From: Pseudomonadota bacterium
Lineage (GTDB): Bacteria; Pseudomonadota; Gammaproteobacteria; Burkholderiales; Burkholderiaceae_C
Reading direction: 5' to 3'
Length of the DNA: 64,000 nt
NCBI GenBank assembly: GCA_963205115.1
Contig: CAUJHV010000006.1
Location: 1 to 64,000 of the forward strand
The notes beneath the pieces were generated by a model. The model was not told the origin of the DNA and did not search any database. It saw nothing but the letters and a program-made list of their open reading frames with translations. Shown here in pieces: positions 41,063-48,737 of the stretch. Position numbers and translations under genes: made by a program. Position 1 is the first letter of the stretch. The number at the start of each line of letters is the position of its first letter.

Positions 41063-42514
41063 ATGAGCTGGACTGCACAGAACTTTTCGATTCTCGGCAG
41101 CCCCAACGTCGGCGCGCATGGGGCGTGGAACGTGGGTGCGCACAACGTGGGGGCCTACAACGTCGGTGCCCATAACGTCGGGGCCTACAACGTGGGTGCC
41201 CACAATGTCGGTGCCCATAACGTGGGCGCGCACAACGTGGGCGCCTTCAATGTCGGGGCGCACAACGTGGGAGCCCACAACGTTGGCGCGACGAATGTCG
41301 GCGCCACGGGCGCGCCGCTCGAGGCGCCGCTGCAGGGGCCGCTCGCGCCGGTGATCGGCGCGGTCACGCTGGGCACGGGGGCGGGCAGTGCGGGTGGCCG
41401 CGGCTTCCTGGGCGGCTATGGGGCCATCGCGCGCTTCGAGTACGCCACGCCGGTGGGGCTGTCGCCCCTGCCCTGGAGCGCCGACTTCACCGTCGGCGAG
41501 GGCTGGCCGCCGTACCCGGTCGAACACCGCCTCGATCCCTTCGGTCCGCTGCTGGCCTGGCAGGCGGCCGACTGGGACCCCGCGCTGCGCTTCTGGACGC
41601 TGCCTTTCGACCCGCAGCTCACCGAGTGGCTGCAGGACCTGAACCTGGGCGACCCGTCGATCATGGCGGCGCGCGAATTTGCGGGCCAGCACCGCCAATG
41701 GCTCGCGGGCACCGACGGGGGCAACGGCTACGTTTCGCCGCTGCATGCCGAACTGGAAGCCGACGCGGCCGGCGAAGGCCTGTTTGCCTGGCGGCCCGGG
41801 CGCGGCGGCAGCGGGCCCGCACCCGATGCCAGCGTGCAGGCCCGGGCCGACGCACGCGCGGCCATCGACCGCGACCTGATCCAGCTCGTGGACCTGATGC
41901 GTGACGACCGCGCGCGCTACCTGGAAGAGACGGCCATGCAGTCCGGCCAGATCGCGCCCTATTTCATCCACCTGCTGCGCATGGATCCCAGCGCCAGGCC
42001 CTGGACGGTGGCGCTGATGAACTGCGCCTCGGCCATCGGCAACCTGGTGAAGATGCAATACAAGGCCCATTACCGGCGCGTGCGCCCGTCCACGCTGTGC
42101 CCCGGCCTGGTGCCGCCCTGGGGACCTCCGCGGCATCCGGCCTTTCCCAGCGGTCACTCGACCGTGGCGCACCTGACAGCGATGTTCCTGCTGTCCGTGC
42201 CGGGCATCGCGCGGCAGCTGGGCATCTTCGAGCCCGGCGCGCCGCGCGGCCGCGCACCCCGGCGGCAGGACATGGCGGCGGCCTACGGCGTGGACCAGCG
42301 CTCGCCGATGCTGTGGCTGGCCTGGCGCATCGCCAAGGGCCGTGAGCGCCTGGGTCTGCATTACCCGACCGACAGCGCAGCCGGGCGCCGCCTGGCGGTG
42401 CTGCTGTGGCAGGCGCTGGGCCTGGCCGAAGGGCATGCGGCATCCATCACCGTGCCGGCCTTGGACCAGGTGCGGCGCATGGCCCAGGCCGAGTGGGCCG
42501 ACGGGGCTGTGTAG
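41063..42514 (+). CDS. PAP2/vanadium haloperoxidase-like protein with NVGAx pentapeptide repeats
   Basis: A 483-residue protein. Residues 23-82 are twelve exact five-residue repeats NVGA[H/Y/F/T], preceded by one more NVGAH at 15, resembling the pentapeptide-2 repeats of mycobacterial PPE proteins. The C-terminal half has the vanadate/phosphate-binding signature of PAP2 phosphatases and vanadium haloperoxidases: K-x(n)-RP in YKAHYRRVRPS, PSGH in HPAFPSGHS, and the R-x5-G-x-H-x3-D pattern in GRERLGLHYPTDS. No export signal is evident. It acts either as a phosphatase or a haloperoxidase; sequence alone does not decide. A GGAG ribosome site precedes the ATG. Confidence 0.82.
   Translation: MSWTAQNFSILGSPNVGAHGAWNVGAHNVGAYNVGAHNVGAYNVGAHNVGAHNVGAHNVGAFNVGAHNVGAHNVGATNVGATGAPLEAPLQGPLAPVIGAVTLGTGAGSAGGRGFLGGYGAIARFEYATPVGLSPLPWSADFTVGEGWPPYPVEHRLDPFGPLLAWQAADWDPALRFWTLPFDPQLTEWLQDLNLGDPSIMAAREFAGQHRQWLAGTDGGNGYVSPLHAELEADAAGEGLFAWRPGRGGSGPAPDASVQARADARAAIDRDLIQLVDLMRDDRARYLEETAMQSGQIAPYFIHLLRMDPSARPWTVALMNCASAIGNLVKMQYKAHYRRVRPSTLCPGLVPPWGPPRHPAFPSGHSTVAHLTAMFLLSVPGIARQLGIFEPGAPRGRAPRRQDMAAAYGVDQRSPMLWLAWRIAKGRERLGLHYPTDSAAGRRLAVLLWQALGLAEGHAASITVPALDQVRRMAQAEWADGAV
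41129..41308 (+). repeat. 12 x 15-bp in-frame tandem repeat encoding NVGAx
   Basis: Twelve uninterrupted 15-bp units, each starting AA[C/T]GT and ending in GC plus a His, Tyr, Phe or Thr codon, encode the pentapeptide array. Synonymous differences between units (AAC/AAT, GTG/GTC/GTT) show that the amino-acid pattern, not just the DNA, has been kept. Slippage-driven copy-number change between strains is likely. Confidence 0.95.
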
Positions 42515-42564
42515 ACCCGCGCAGCCAGCGGCCGGCGCGGGGCCGGCCGCCGCGATGACGGCCC

Positions 42565-45417
42565 TCAGCGCGGTGCCAGCGCGAGGTTGTTGTCGTGCGC
42601 CACCAGCGGGATCAGCAGCGCGGACAGCGCCGGCGGTGCGTCCGCCCCGTCGCTGGTGAGCTGCGAGGGATCGGCTGCCGTGTCCACCGCGGCCAGCAGC
42701 CATACCGTGTGCAGCTGGGCGAGGGCGGGCGTGTGGAACGACACCGTGGCGCGGTCCTGCGGCTGCAGCGGCCCGGCCGTATCGCGCGCCTGGTCGGCGA
42801 CGATCCAGCGGCCATCGGCCGCCGACCACCACCACAGCCGTACGCGGCACGCCGCCGCCGCCAACTGGCCGCGGTTGCCCACCGTCACGCTCACGTGTGC
42901 GCCCTGGCGCTGCAGGGCGTCCGGGTGCGCCAGCCAGGCCGCCTGTGCATCGGCACGCAGGGCCACCGGCTCGTAACCGCCTTCGGCGCCCGGGCGTTGG
43001 TCGGCGATGAAGACGTCGACGGCCGGCGGCAGGCCGATGCCGTCCGCCACCGCGTCGGGGCGGTCGGTGGCGTACAGGCCTTGCTGCTCGAAGGCCCAGC
43101 GCACCAGTTTGTGCACCCGGCCCGCGGCGATGGCCGGTGCGCCTGGGGCCCAGTGTGCGCTGCCGTCATCGGCCTCGATCAGCGCGCTGACAAACTGGTC
43201 GGCGCTGCGGGCCGAGGCCACCGTGTCCGGCCCCAGCAGAGCCAGTGCACGCACGATGAGGTAGAGCGTGTAGTCCGCGGCCTGGCGGCGGGTCTGGACG
43301 CTGCTCGCGTCGGTGCCGACAGTGTCGCCACCCAGGCAGCGGTACAGGCGGAAGAGTGAGGCCGACATCAGCTGCTCGCCGAAGTAGCCGTGGCGGTAAC
43401 GCTCGCCCGGCGCGGCGAAGTCCAGCCGCACGCGGTTGCGGCTGCCGCACCAGCAGTAGCCCTCCATCGCGCGCCGGCCGTGGCTGCGCCCGGGAATGCG
43501 GATCCACGGGTAGGTCTCGAAGCGCCGTGCCTGCAGGTCCGGCAGCGCGGTTTGCGCATCGGCCACGATGGCGGCCATCGCGTCGCCCGCGCTGTGCGCA
43601 AATGCCAGCTCCAACTCCCCGGTCGCGGCGAAGGCCAGCACATGGCCGAATTCGTGCCAGGCCCAGCGCGGGTCGGCGGCCAGGCTGACGTACTGCGCCT
43701 TGGTGGCCGCTGGCAAGCCCTGCGCCGGCAGCCGGGTGCGCAGCAGCGGATCGGCCGAGCCGAAGCGCACCAGCAGCTGCAGGCGCTCGCGGAACATCCG
43801 CCACTGCCAGCCGTCGGCGGCGCCTGAGGTGGGCCCGTTCGCTGGGTCGGGCTCGGCGAAGGGGCGGACATCCGCGTTTGGCAGTTCGCCGTCCGACGCC
43901 CAGGTCATCGTGGGCCGCACGCGCAACACCAGCGGCAGCCGCGCGAAACGGAAGTAGTGCGCGGGGTCGATGCCCCAGCGCCGCAGCCGCTGGAAGAGCT
44001 CGCGGGCGCGCCGGTCCGCCTGGTCGGCGCCGTAGGCATCGGCATAGCCGTTTTTGTGCCAGCCCGCATCCGGCGGCGCGGAGGGCAGGGCCACCACGCC
44101 GGCGGGTGCGGCGGCAGGCACGGTGTTGCGCAGCAGCCCGTGGCCCAGGGCGTCGTCCGCGTGTGTCGCGCGCACCTGCCACAGCGCGTTGGCCAGCGGT
44201 GGCATCGGCGCACCGGCCGGCAGCGGGTCCAGCATGCGCGCCTGGGGCGGCGGGACGCGGCGGCCGGCAAAAGGCAGCAGCGCGGTGGGATCGGCCGCCT
44301 GCGGCGCGTCGACCGGCTCGGCCGATTCGGCCCAATTGGCCCAATCGGCGGCTTCGGTAGTCTCGGCAGCCTCGGCGGCGTCCGCTTCTTCCAGAGCCGC
44401 CGCATCCAGACCCGCCGCGCTGCCCAGGTACCAGGTGCGGCGGATGTGGTTGACGCGCAAAGCGCCATCGGCCGCGGCTTCCGCCTCGGCGACAAACTCC
44501 CGCAGGTGCAGCCGGTGCGCCGGGGCGGGCGTGCCGCGGGGCGTGGACGTCGGCGGCTTCAGTGCGAGGCCAGTGACCAGCAGCGTGTGGTCATCGGGCG
44601 TGGCCAGGCGGCGTTCGAGGTTGGTGATCCACACCCGGCCGGGGCTGTCCAGCGCATCGCCCAGTACCCGGCGCCAGGCCGCCCGTGTCGGGCCTCGGCC
44701 AAAACCGGCCAGCGCCGGCGGCACGGCACGCAAGGCGTGATCGGACTGCAGCCCGACAAAGCTCGCCCCGGTGATGCTCACGCGGTCGCCTTCCAGCCGC
44801 ATGACAACCCGCGCGCCCAGGCGTGCCCCGAACTGCAGCTGGTGCCCGGTGTCGACGTTGCCGGCCAGCAGCACCAACGTGCCGGCGAATGCCGGGTTGG
44901 CGCGGCCGGCAGGCGGCGGTTTGTCGACCCAGAACGAGCCCAGCGGCTGGGCCCGCTGCGCCGCCCGGGCCCAGGCACCGGCGGCGGGCGGGCGCTTCCA
45001 GGTGATGGGCAGCCAGGCGAAGCCGGGATCGCCGGAGGGCGGCTGCGGCCGTGTCAGGCGCGCCCAGAGCGCGTCGTGCGGCCAGAGAGCGGCGGGCTGA
45101 TGCGGCTCGAGCAGCGTCCGAACCGCCTGCAGGTAGTGCGCGGCGATGCCCTGCCACCAGCCGTCGTCGTCCGGGCGCGCTGGCGCCTGCAGGCGCCACT
45201 CGAAGGGCGTGGCCGGGTGTCGCCACATGCCGATGGTCTCGCGGCGGGAGAAGGGATCGGTGACACGCTCGACGTGGAACGCCTCGGGGGGCGGTGCCCA
45301 GGCCTCACCTCGGGCCGGTCCGGTCGCCCCTGGTGCCCCTGCCGCATGGCGCAGCCCGAAGCTGCCCCAGTGACCCCGCCAGAACCCCGTCCCCTTGTCG
45401 CCCGCCCGATCGGCCAT
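42565..45417 (-). CDS. Large uncharacterised protein with HExxH metallopeptidase motif
   Basis: A 950-residue protein that I cannot assign to a named family. H588-E-F-G-H592 in WAWHEFGHVLAFAATGELELAFAHSAGDAM is a zinc-peptidase-type HExxH, with AHSAGDAM 16 residues on as a possible third-ligand helix. An acidic Ala/Glu-rich linker lies near 345-375. The last ~130 residues look like a CARDB/beta-sandwich (GAHVSVTVGNRGQLAAAACRVRLWWWSAADGRW). There is no signal peptide at the N-terminus (MADRAGDKGTGFWRGHWGS). It is divergent from a LuxR-type regulator and convergent with the NVGAx haloperoxidase-like gene. Start 45417 is the first ATG of a long coding-like frame. Confidence 0.75.
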   Translation of the reverse strand: MADRAGDKGTGFWRGHWGSFGLRHAAGAPGATGPARGEAWAPPPEAFHVERVTDPFSRRETIGMWRHPATPFEWRLQAPARPDDDGWWQGIAAHYLQAVRTLLEPHQPAALWPHDALWARLTRPQPPSGDPGFAWLPITWKRPPAAGAWARAAQRAQPLGSFWVDKPPPAGRANPAFAGTLVLLAGNVDTGHQLQFGARLGARVVMRLEGDRVSITGASFVGLQSDHALRAVPPALAGFGRGPTRAAWRRVLGDALDSPGRVWITNLERRLATPDDHTLLVTGLALKPPTSTPRGTPAPAHRLHLREFVAEAEAAADGALRVNHIRRTWYLGSAAGLDAAALEEADAAEAAETTEAADWANWAESAEPVDAPQAADPTALLPFAGRRVPPPQARMLDPLPAGAPMPPLANALWQVRATHADDALGHGLLRNTVPAAAPAGVVALPSAPPDAGWHKNGYADAYGADQADRRARELFQRLRRWGIDPAHYFRFARLPLVLRVRPTMTWASDGELPNADVRPFAEPDPANGPTSGAADGWQWRMFRERLQLLVRFGSADPLLRTRLPAQGLPAATKAQYVSLAADPRWAWHEFGHVLAFAATGELELAFAHSAGDAMAAIVADAQTALPDLQARRFETYPWIRIPGRSHGRRAMEGYCWCGSRNRVRLDFAAPGERYRHGYFGEQLMSASLFRLYRCLGGDTVGTDASSVQTRRQAADYTLYLIVRALALLGPDTVASARSADQFVSALIEADDGSAHWAPGAPAIAAGRVHKLVRWAFEQQGLYATDRPDAVADGIGLPPAVDVFIADQRPGAEGGYEPVALRADAQAAWLAHPDALQRQGAHVSVTVGNRGQLAAAACRVRLWWWSAADGRWIVADQARDTAGPLQPQDRATVSFHTPALAQLHTVWLLAAVDTAADPSQLTSDGADAPPALSALLIPLVAHDNNLALAPR

Positions 45418-45468
45418 CGGCCTTTCCTCCCTGTCGTCCCGCGCGCTGCCCGGGCGCCCGGCTCCTTA

Positions 45469-45499
45469 GGAACGTTTAGCGCGCGCTTAGCAACGTTCC
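45469..45499. promoter_or_regulatory. Long palindromic operator candidate between divergent genes
   Basis: GGAACGTT (45469-45476) and AACGTTCC (45492-45499) are perfect inverted arms enclosing AGCGCGCGCT (45478-45487), itself a palindrome. It sits 52 bases upstream of the peptidase-like gene and 56 before the LuxR-type gene. Its symmetry and position suggest a binding site for the adjacent regulator. Confidence 0.5.
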
Positions 45500-45554
45500 A
45501 AAGCCCCCGGCAAGCCGATCGCCACACTGGGTGATCGACTGTTCAGGGAACACC

Positions 45555-46322
45555 ATGCAAGACCTGCTGAGCCCGCTGCCCACGGCCTCCGACGAGCCCG
45601 CCACCCGCGCCGCACGCGCCCTGACCTACCTGCGCGGTGACGCCCCCGCGGTCGTCCAGGACCTGCCGCGCGGGGCCGCCTGCCCGGTCGCCGCGGTGCC
45701 CGCCTTGGACGCCAGTGCCTTGACTGAAGTGTTGGAGGCAATGGATGTCGGCGTCATCGTCTGCGGTGAGGATGGCCGCGTCGTACATGCCAATGACGCC
45801 GGTCGGCGCGAACTGCGCCGCGGGCAGAGCCTGGGCGTCGATGCCGCCGGCCTGATCACGCTGCCGGCCGTGGACACGCAGGCGATGCTGCGGCTGTGGA
45901 ACGCGCTGCGCGGCGCCGTGCGGGCGGGCCGGCGCGAATTGATTCCGCTGCGCGACGGCCCGCGCATGATGACGCTGTCGGTCTTGCCGCTGGCCGCCGG
46001 CGAAGACCGGCTGGCCATGCTGCTGCTCGGGCGCCGCCAGCCTGCGCCCGACCTGGCCGTGGCCATGCTGGCGCGCCAGGCCTCGCTGACCGAAGCCGAG
46101 GCCGGGGTGCTGCACGCCTTGTTGTCCGGCGCCCGGCTGGAGGAAGTGGCGGCGCAGCGCGGCACCAAGATCTCCACGCTGCGCACGCAGGCGGCGTCAC
46201 TGCGGGCCAAGCTGGGCGTCAAGCGCCTGGAGGACCTGGTGCGCGTGGCCGGTGAACTGCCGCCCATGGGGCAGGCCCTGCGCAGCCCGCCGCTGAGTTT
46301 TGCGGTGACACCCTATATGTGA
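45555..46322 (+). CDS. PAS-like / LuxR-type helix-turn-helix regulator
   Basis: A 255-residue protein. Residues ~55-160 resemble a PAS sensor (LTEVLEAMDVGVIVCGEDGRVVHANDAGRREL). The C-terminus (~182-245) is a LuxR/FixJ-type helix-turn-helix (ASLTEAEAGVLHALLSGARLEEVAAQRGTKISTLRTQAASLRAKLGV). No receiver domain. I use the ATG at 45555, which has AGGGAA upstream; a GTG at 45531 would add eight residues. It is divergent from the large metallopeptidase-like gene across a 31-bp palindrome and is the likely controller of that locus. Confidence 0.82.
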   Translation: MQDLLSPLPTASDEPATRAARALTYLRGDAPAVVQDLPRGAACPVAAVPALDASALTEVLEAMDVGVIVCGEDGRVVHANDAGRRELRRGQSLGVDAAGLITLPAVDTQAMLRLWNALRGAVRAGRRELIPLRDGPRMMTLSVLPLAAGEDRLAMLLLGRRQPAPDLAVAMLARQASLTEAEAGVLHALLSGARLEEVAAQRGTKISTLRTQAASLRAKLGVKRLEDLVRVAGELPPMGQALRSPPLSFAVTPYM

Positions 46323-46426
46323 GCCACGCGCTGGCGCGGTGCAGGTGCGTGGGAGGCGTCCACCTGCAGGCGTCGGCGCGTGGCGAACTCAGAAGCTGTG
46401 AATGAACGCAGCGCAGCCGAGCAGCG

Positions 46427-46515
46427 CCCGCAAGAAGGTCCAATCAAGGCGCAAAGCACAGCCATAGCTCGGGCTATGGCGAGCATTTGCAACGCCGAGT
46501 GGGCCCTTTTGCGGG
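46427..46515. repeat. Long intergenic imperfect palindrome (about 89 bp)
   Basis: Outer arms CCCGCAA (46427-46433) and TTGCGGG (46509-46515) pair, followed inward by AAGG/CCTT, GGCG/CGCC, CAAA/TTTG and an apical stem GCCATAGC/GCTATGGC around a short loop. The result is one long, bulged hairpin in the 267-base gap between two genes, with no coding frame supported. It could be a REP- or MITE-like dispersed element or a bidirectional terminator for the convergent regulator and selO. Copy number in the genome cannot be judged from this window. Confidence 0.6.
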
Positions 46516-46589
46516 GGATGAGCGGGTGTGCGGGGGTCGATCACCGCTTCGCTCGCCAGGCATCTGAAGGCGCCACACCGGCGCCGGTT

Positions 46590-48110
46590 TCAGGTGCCGC
46601 AGAACGTCTGGTATCGCTCGGCCAGTTCGGCGGGCGCGGGCTGGGCGTAGGCAGCCTGTGCGCCGTCGTCGTCGAAGGGCCGCTGCAGGGCGGCGAGCAG
46701 GCGCTCGAAGGGCTGCATGTCGTGCCGTGCCGAGGCGGCATCCAGCGCCTCTTCCACGCGGTGGTTGCGCGCGATGACCAGCGGATTGATGGCGCGCATG
46801 CGCGGCGCCCGGTCCGCGGCTTCGCTGCGGGCCGCGGCGTCGTCACGCGCGGTGCGCTCGCGCCAGGCTGACAGCCAGGCGGCCAGCGGCGCCGGGTCGG
46901 CGAACAGCGGCTGCAGCGCGGCGTCGTTGCCCTGCGCGGCATCGGCCAGCCGGCGCCAGCCCAGCGTGAAGTCCACCGTCTGGGTGTGCAGCAAGTCCAG
47001 CCAGGCCTGCAGCAGGGCTGTGTCGGCCTCGTCGTCTTCGGGCGTGGCGGCCTGCAGGCCCAGCTTGGCGCGGTGCACCGCCAGCCAGCGCGTCTGGAAC
47101 CAGCCGGGGAAGGCGTCGATGACGGCGGTGGCCAAGGCCACTGCACGCTCGGGTTCGGGGTCGATCAGCGGCACCAGGGTCTCGGCCAGCCGGGCGAGGT
47201 TCCAGCGCGCGATGTGCGGCTGGTTGCCGAAGGCGTAGCGGCCGCCATGGTCGATCGAGCTGAACACGGCCTGCGGGTCGTAGGCCTCCATGAAGGCGCA
47301 GGGACCGTAGTCGATGGTCTCGCCGGAGAGTGTCATGTTGTCGGTATTCATGACACCGTGGATGAAGCCCACGCCCATCCACTGCGCGATCAGCGCGGCC
47401 TGGCGCTCGCCCACGCGCTGCAGCAGACGCAGCGCGCGGTCGGGCGCGCCGATGAGGTCGGGGTCGTGCCGCGCCACGGTGTAGTCCAGCAACTGCCGCA
47501 GCCGGACCTCGTCACCCCGCGCGGCATAGAACTGGAACGTGCCCACGCGCAGGTGGCTGGCGGCCACGCGCGTCAGCACCGCGCCGGGCAGGGGGGTTTC
47601 GCGGTGGACGGGCTCGCCGGTGCCGGCCACGGCCAGGGCGCGGGTCGTGGGGATGCCCAGCGCATGCATGCTTTCGCCGATCAGCACCTCGCGCAGCATC
47701 GGGCCGATGGCCGCCTTGCCGTCGCCGCCGCGCGAGAAGGGCGTGCGGCCCGAGCCCTTGAAGGCGATGTCGCGGCGCTGGCCGTGGCGGTCGATCACCT
47801 CGCCCAGCAGCAGCGCGCGGCCGTCGCCCAGTTGTGGCGAGAAGCCGCCGAACTGGTGCCCGGCGTAGGCCTGCGCCAGCGGCTGCGCGCCGTCAGGCAC
47901 CTGGTTGCCGGAGAACACCGCCGCGCCTGCCGCGCCGGACAGCGCTTGGGCGTTCAGCCCGAGCTCCTGCGCCAGCGGGCGGTTCAGGTAGAGCAACTCG
48001 GGCTGCGGCGCGGCTGCAGGCTTCCACGGCACGTAGAAGCCGTCCAGGTCGCGGGCGTAGCTGTTGTCGAAGCGGAAGGGTGCGGCGGTATCGGTGCGGG
48101 TATCGGTCAT
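46590..48110 (-). CDS. selO: SelO/YdiU-family protein adenylyltransferase
   Basis: A 506-residue pseudokinase-fold enzyme that transfers AMP from ATP to protein side chains in redox homeostasis. Typical segments: FDNSYARDLDGFYVPW near the start, GDGRALLLGEVIDRHGQRRDIAFKGSGRTPFSRGGDGKAA (~85-125), GFIHGVMNTDNMTLSGETIDYGPCAF (~245-270) with the metal-binding Asn/Asp, and a truncated C-terminus ending QTFCGT rather than the Cys-Ser-Ser motif some homologues carry. The ATG at 48110 gives the standard N-terminus. It is divergent from arsR. Confidence 0.95.
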   Translation of the reverse strand: MTDTRTDTAAPFRFDNSYARDLDGFYVPWKPAAAPQPELLYLNRPLAQELGLNAQALSGAAGAAVFSGNQVPDGAQPLAQAYAGHQFGGFSPQLGDGRALLLGEVIDRHGQRRDIAFKGSGRTPFSRGGDGKAAIGPMLREVLIGESMHALGIPTTRALAVAGTGEPVHRETPLPGAVLTRVAASHLRVGTFQFYAARGDEVRLRQLLDYTVARHDPDLIGAPDRALRLLQRVGERQAALIAQWMGVGFIHGVMNTDNMTLSGETIDYGPCAFMEAYDPQAVFSSIDHGGRYAFGNQPHIARWNLARLAETLVPLIDPEPERAVALATAVIDAFPGWFQTRWLAVHRAKLGLQAATPEDDEADTALLQAWLDLLHTQTVDFTLGWRRLADAAQGNDAALQPLFADPAPLAAWLSAWRERTARDDAAARSEAADRAPRMRAINPLVIARNHRVEEALDAASARHDMQPFERLLAALQRPFDDDGAQAAYAQPAPAELAERYQTFCGT

Positions 48111-48304
48111 GGGGCAGATCGGATCCGGGCGGTGCGGCGACCGTCGGAAAGGGCGTTCCGGAACCTGCAGTGTGCGTGTTCGGCCAGCGTCTGGCGCGCG
48201 TAGGGACACCGCAGGGCTGAGGCATGGCCAGGCGACCGGCACCGATGGCGAAGGGCAGGGCGCTTGCAGCGGCCTCGACGTCGCCCGTGTCCGTGTCCGG
48301 GCGC

Positions 48305-48332
48305 TTGACACGATTCGATCATTCGATAAACT
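48305..48332 (+). promoter_or_regulatory. arsR promoter (TTGACA-N16-TAAACT) with overlapping operator
   Basis: A perfect -35 TTGACA (48305-48310) is spaced 16 bases from TAAACT (48327-48332). The predicted start of transcription, about seven bases on, coincides with the arsR ATG at 48340, and no ribosome site precedes that ATG, so the mRNA is probably leaderless. An inverted repeat ATTCGA-N6-TCGAAT (48321-48338) spans the -10 box, with another TTCGAT copy at 48313-48318. This is a standard position for ArsR repression. Confidence 0.75.
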
Positions 48333-48339
48333 TCGAATC

Positions 48340-48666
48340 ATGGAAGAAAAAGATGCCGTCTCGTCACTGGCCGCGCTGGCCCAGGAAGCCCGGCTGCGGG
48401 TCTTCCGCGCGCTGGTCGGCGCCGCGCCGCAGGGGCTCACCCCCGGGGCCTTGGCCGCCATCCTCGGCATTCCCGCGTCGACCCTGTCCTTCCACCTGAA
48501 GGAACTGGTACACGCCGCGCTGGTGAGCGTCGAGCGCGACGGTCGCAACCTGCACTACCGCGCCGATCTGGCGCGCATGGATGCGCTGCTGGGCTACCTC
48601 ACCGACCACTGCTGCCAGGGGCAGGCCTGCGCGCCGGCCCGCGGCCACCGGCGTTCGGCTTGCTGA
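48340..48666 (+). CDS. arsR: ArsR-family arsenic-responsive repressor
   Basis: A 108-residue winged-helix repressor (SSLAALAQEARLRVFRALVG, PGALAAILGIPASTLSFHLKELVHAALVSVERDGRNLHYR). Cys residues C91, C92 and C97 near the C-terminus (DHCCQGQAC) match the C-terminal As(III) site of the Acidithiobacillus ferrooxidans-type ArsR rather than the alpha-3 site of plasmid R773 ArsR; C108 is the last residue. It heads arsR-arsI-arsC-acr3. As(III) binding would release it from the operator overlapping its own promoter. Confidence 0.92.
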   Translation: MEEKDAVSSLAALAQEARLRVFRALVGAAPQGLTPGALAAILGIPASTLSFHLKELVHAALVSVERDGRNLHYRADLARMDALLGYLTDHCCQGQACAPARGHRRSAC

Positions 48667-48737
48667 GCGGCTGGCGCAGCGCACGCATCCCGCACCACTT
48701 TCATCCCACACCCACGACACCACCCACGGAGCACACC

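Noticed and set aside
46380..46871. 163-codon forward frame across the intergenic palindrome into selO
   Set aside because: It runs through a structured repeat and antisense to the well-supported selO C-terminus; no ribosome site and no protein-like composition.
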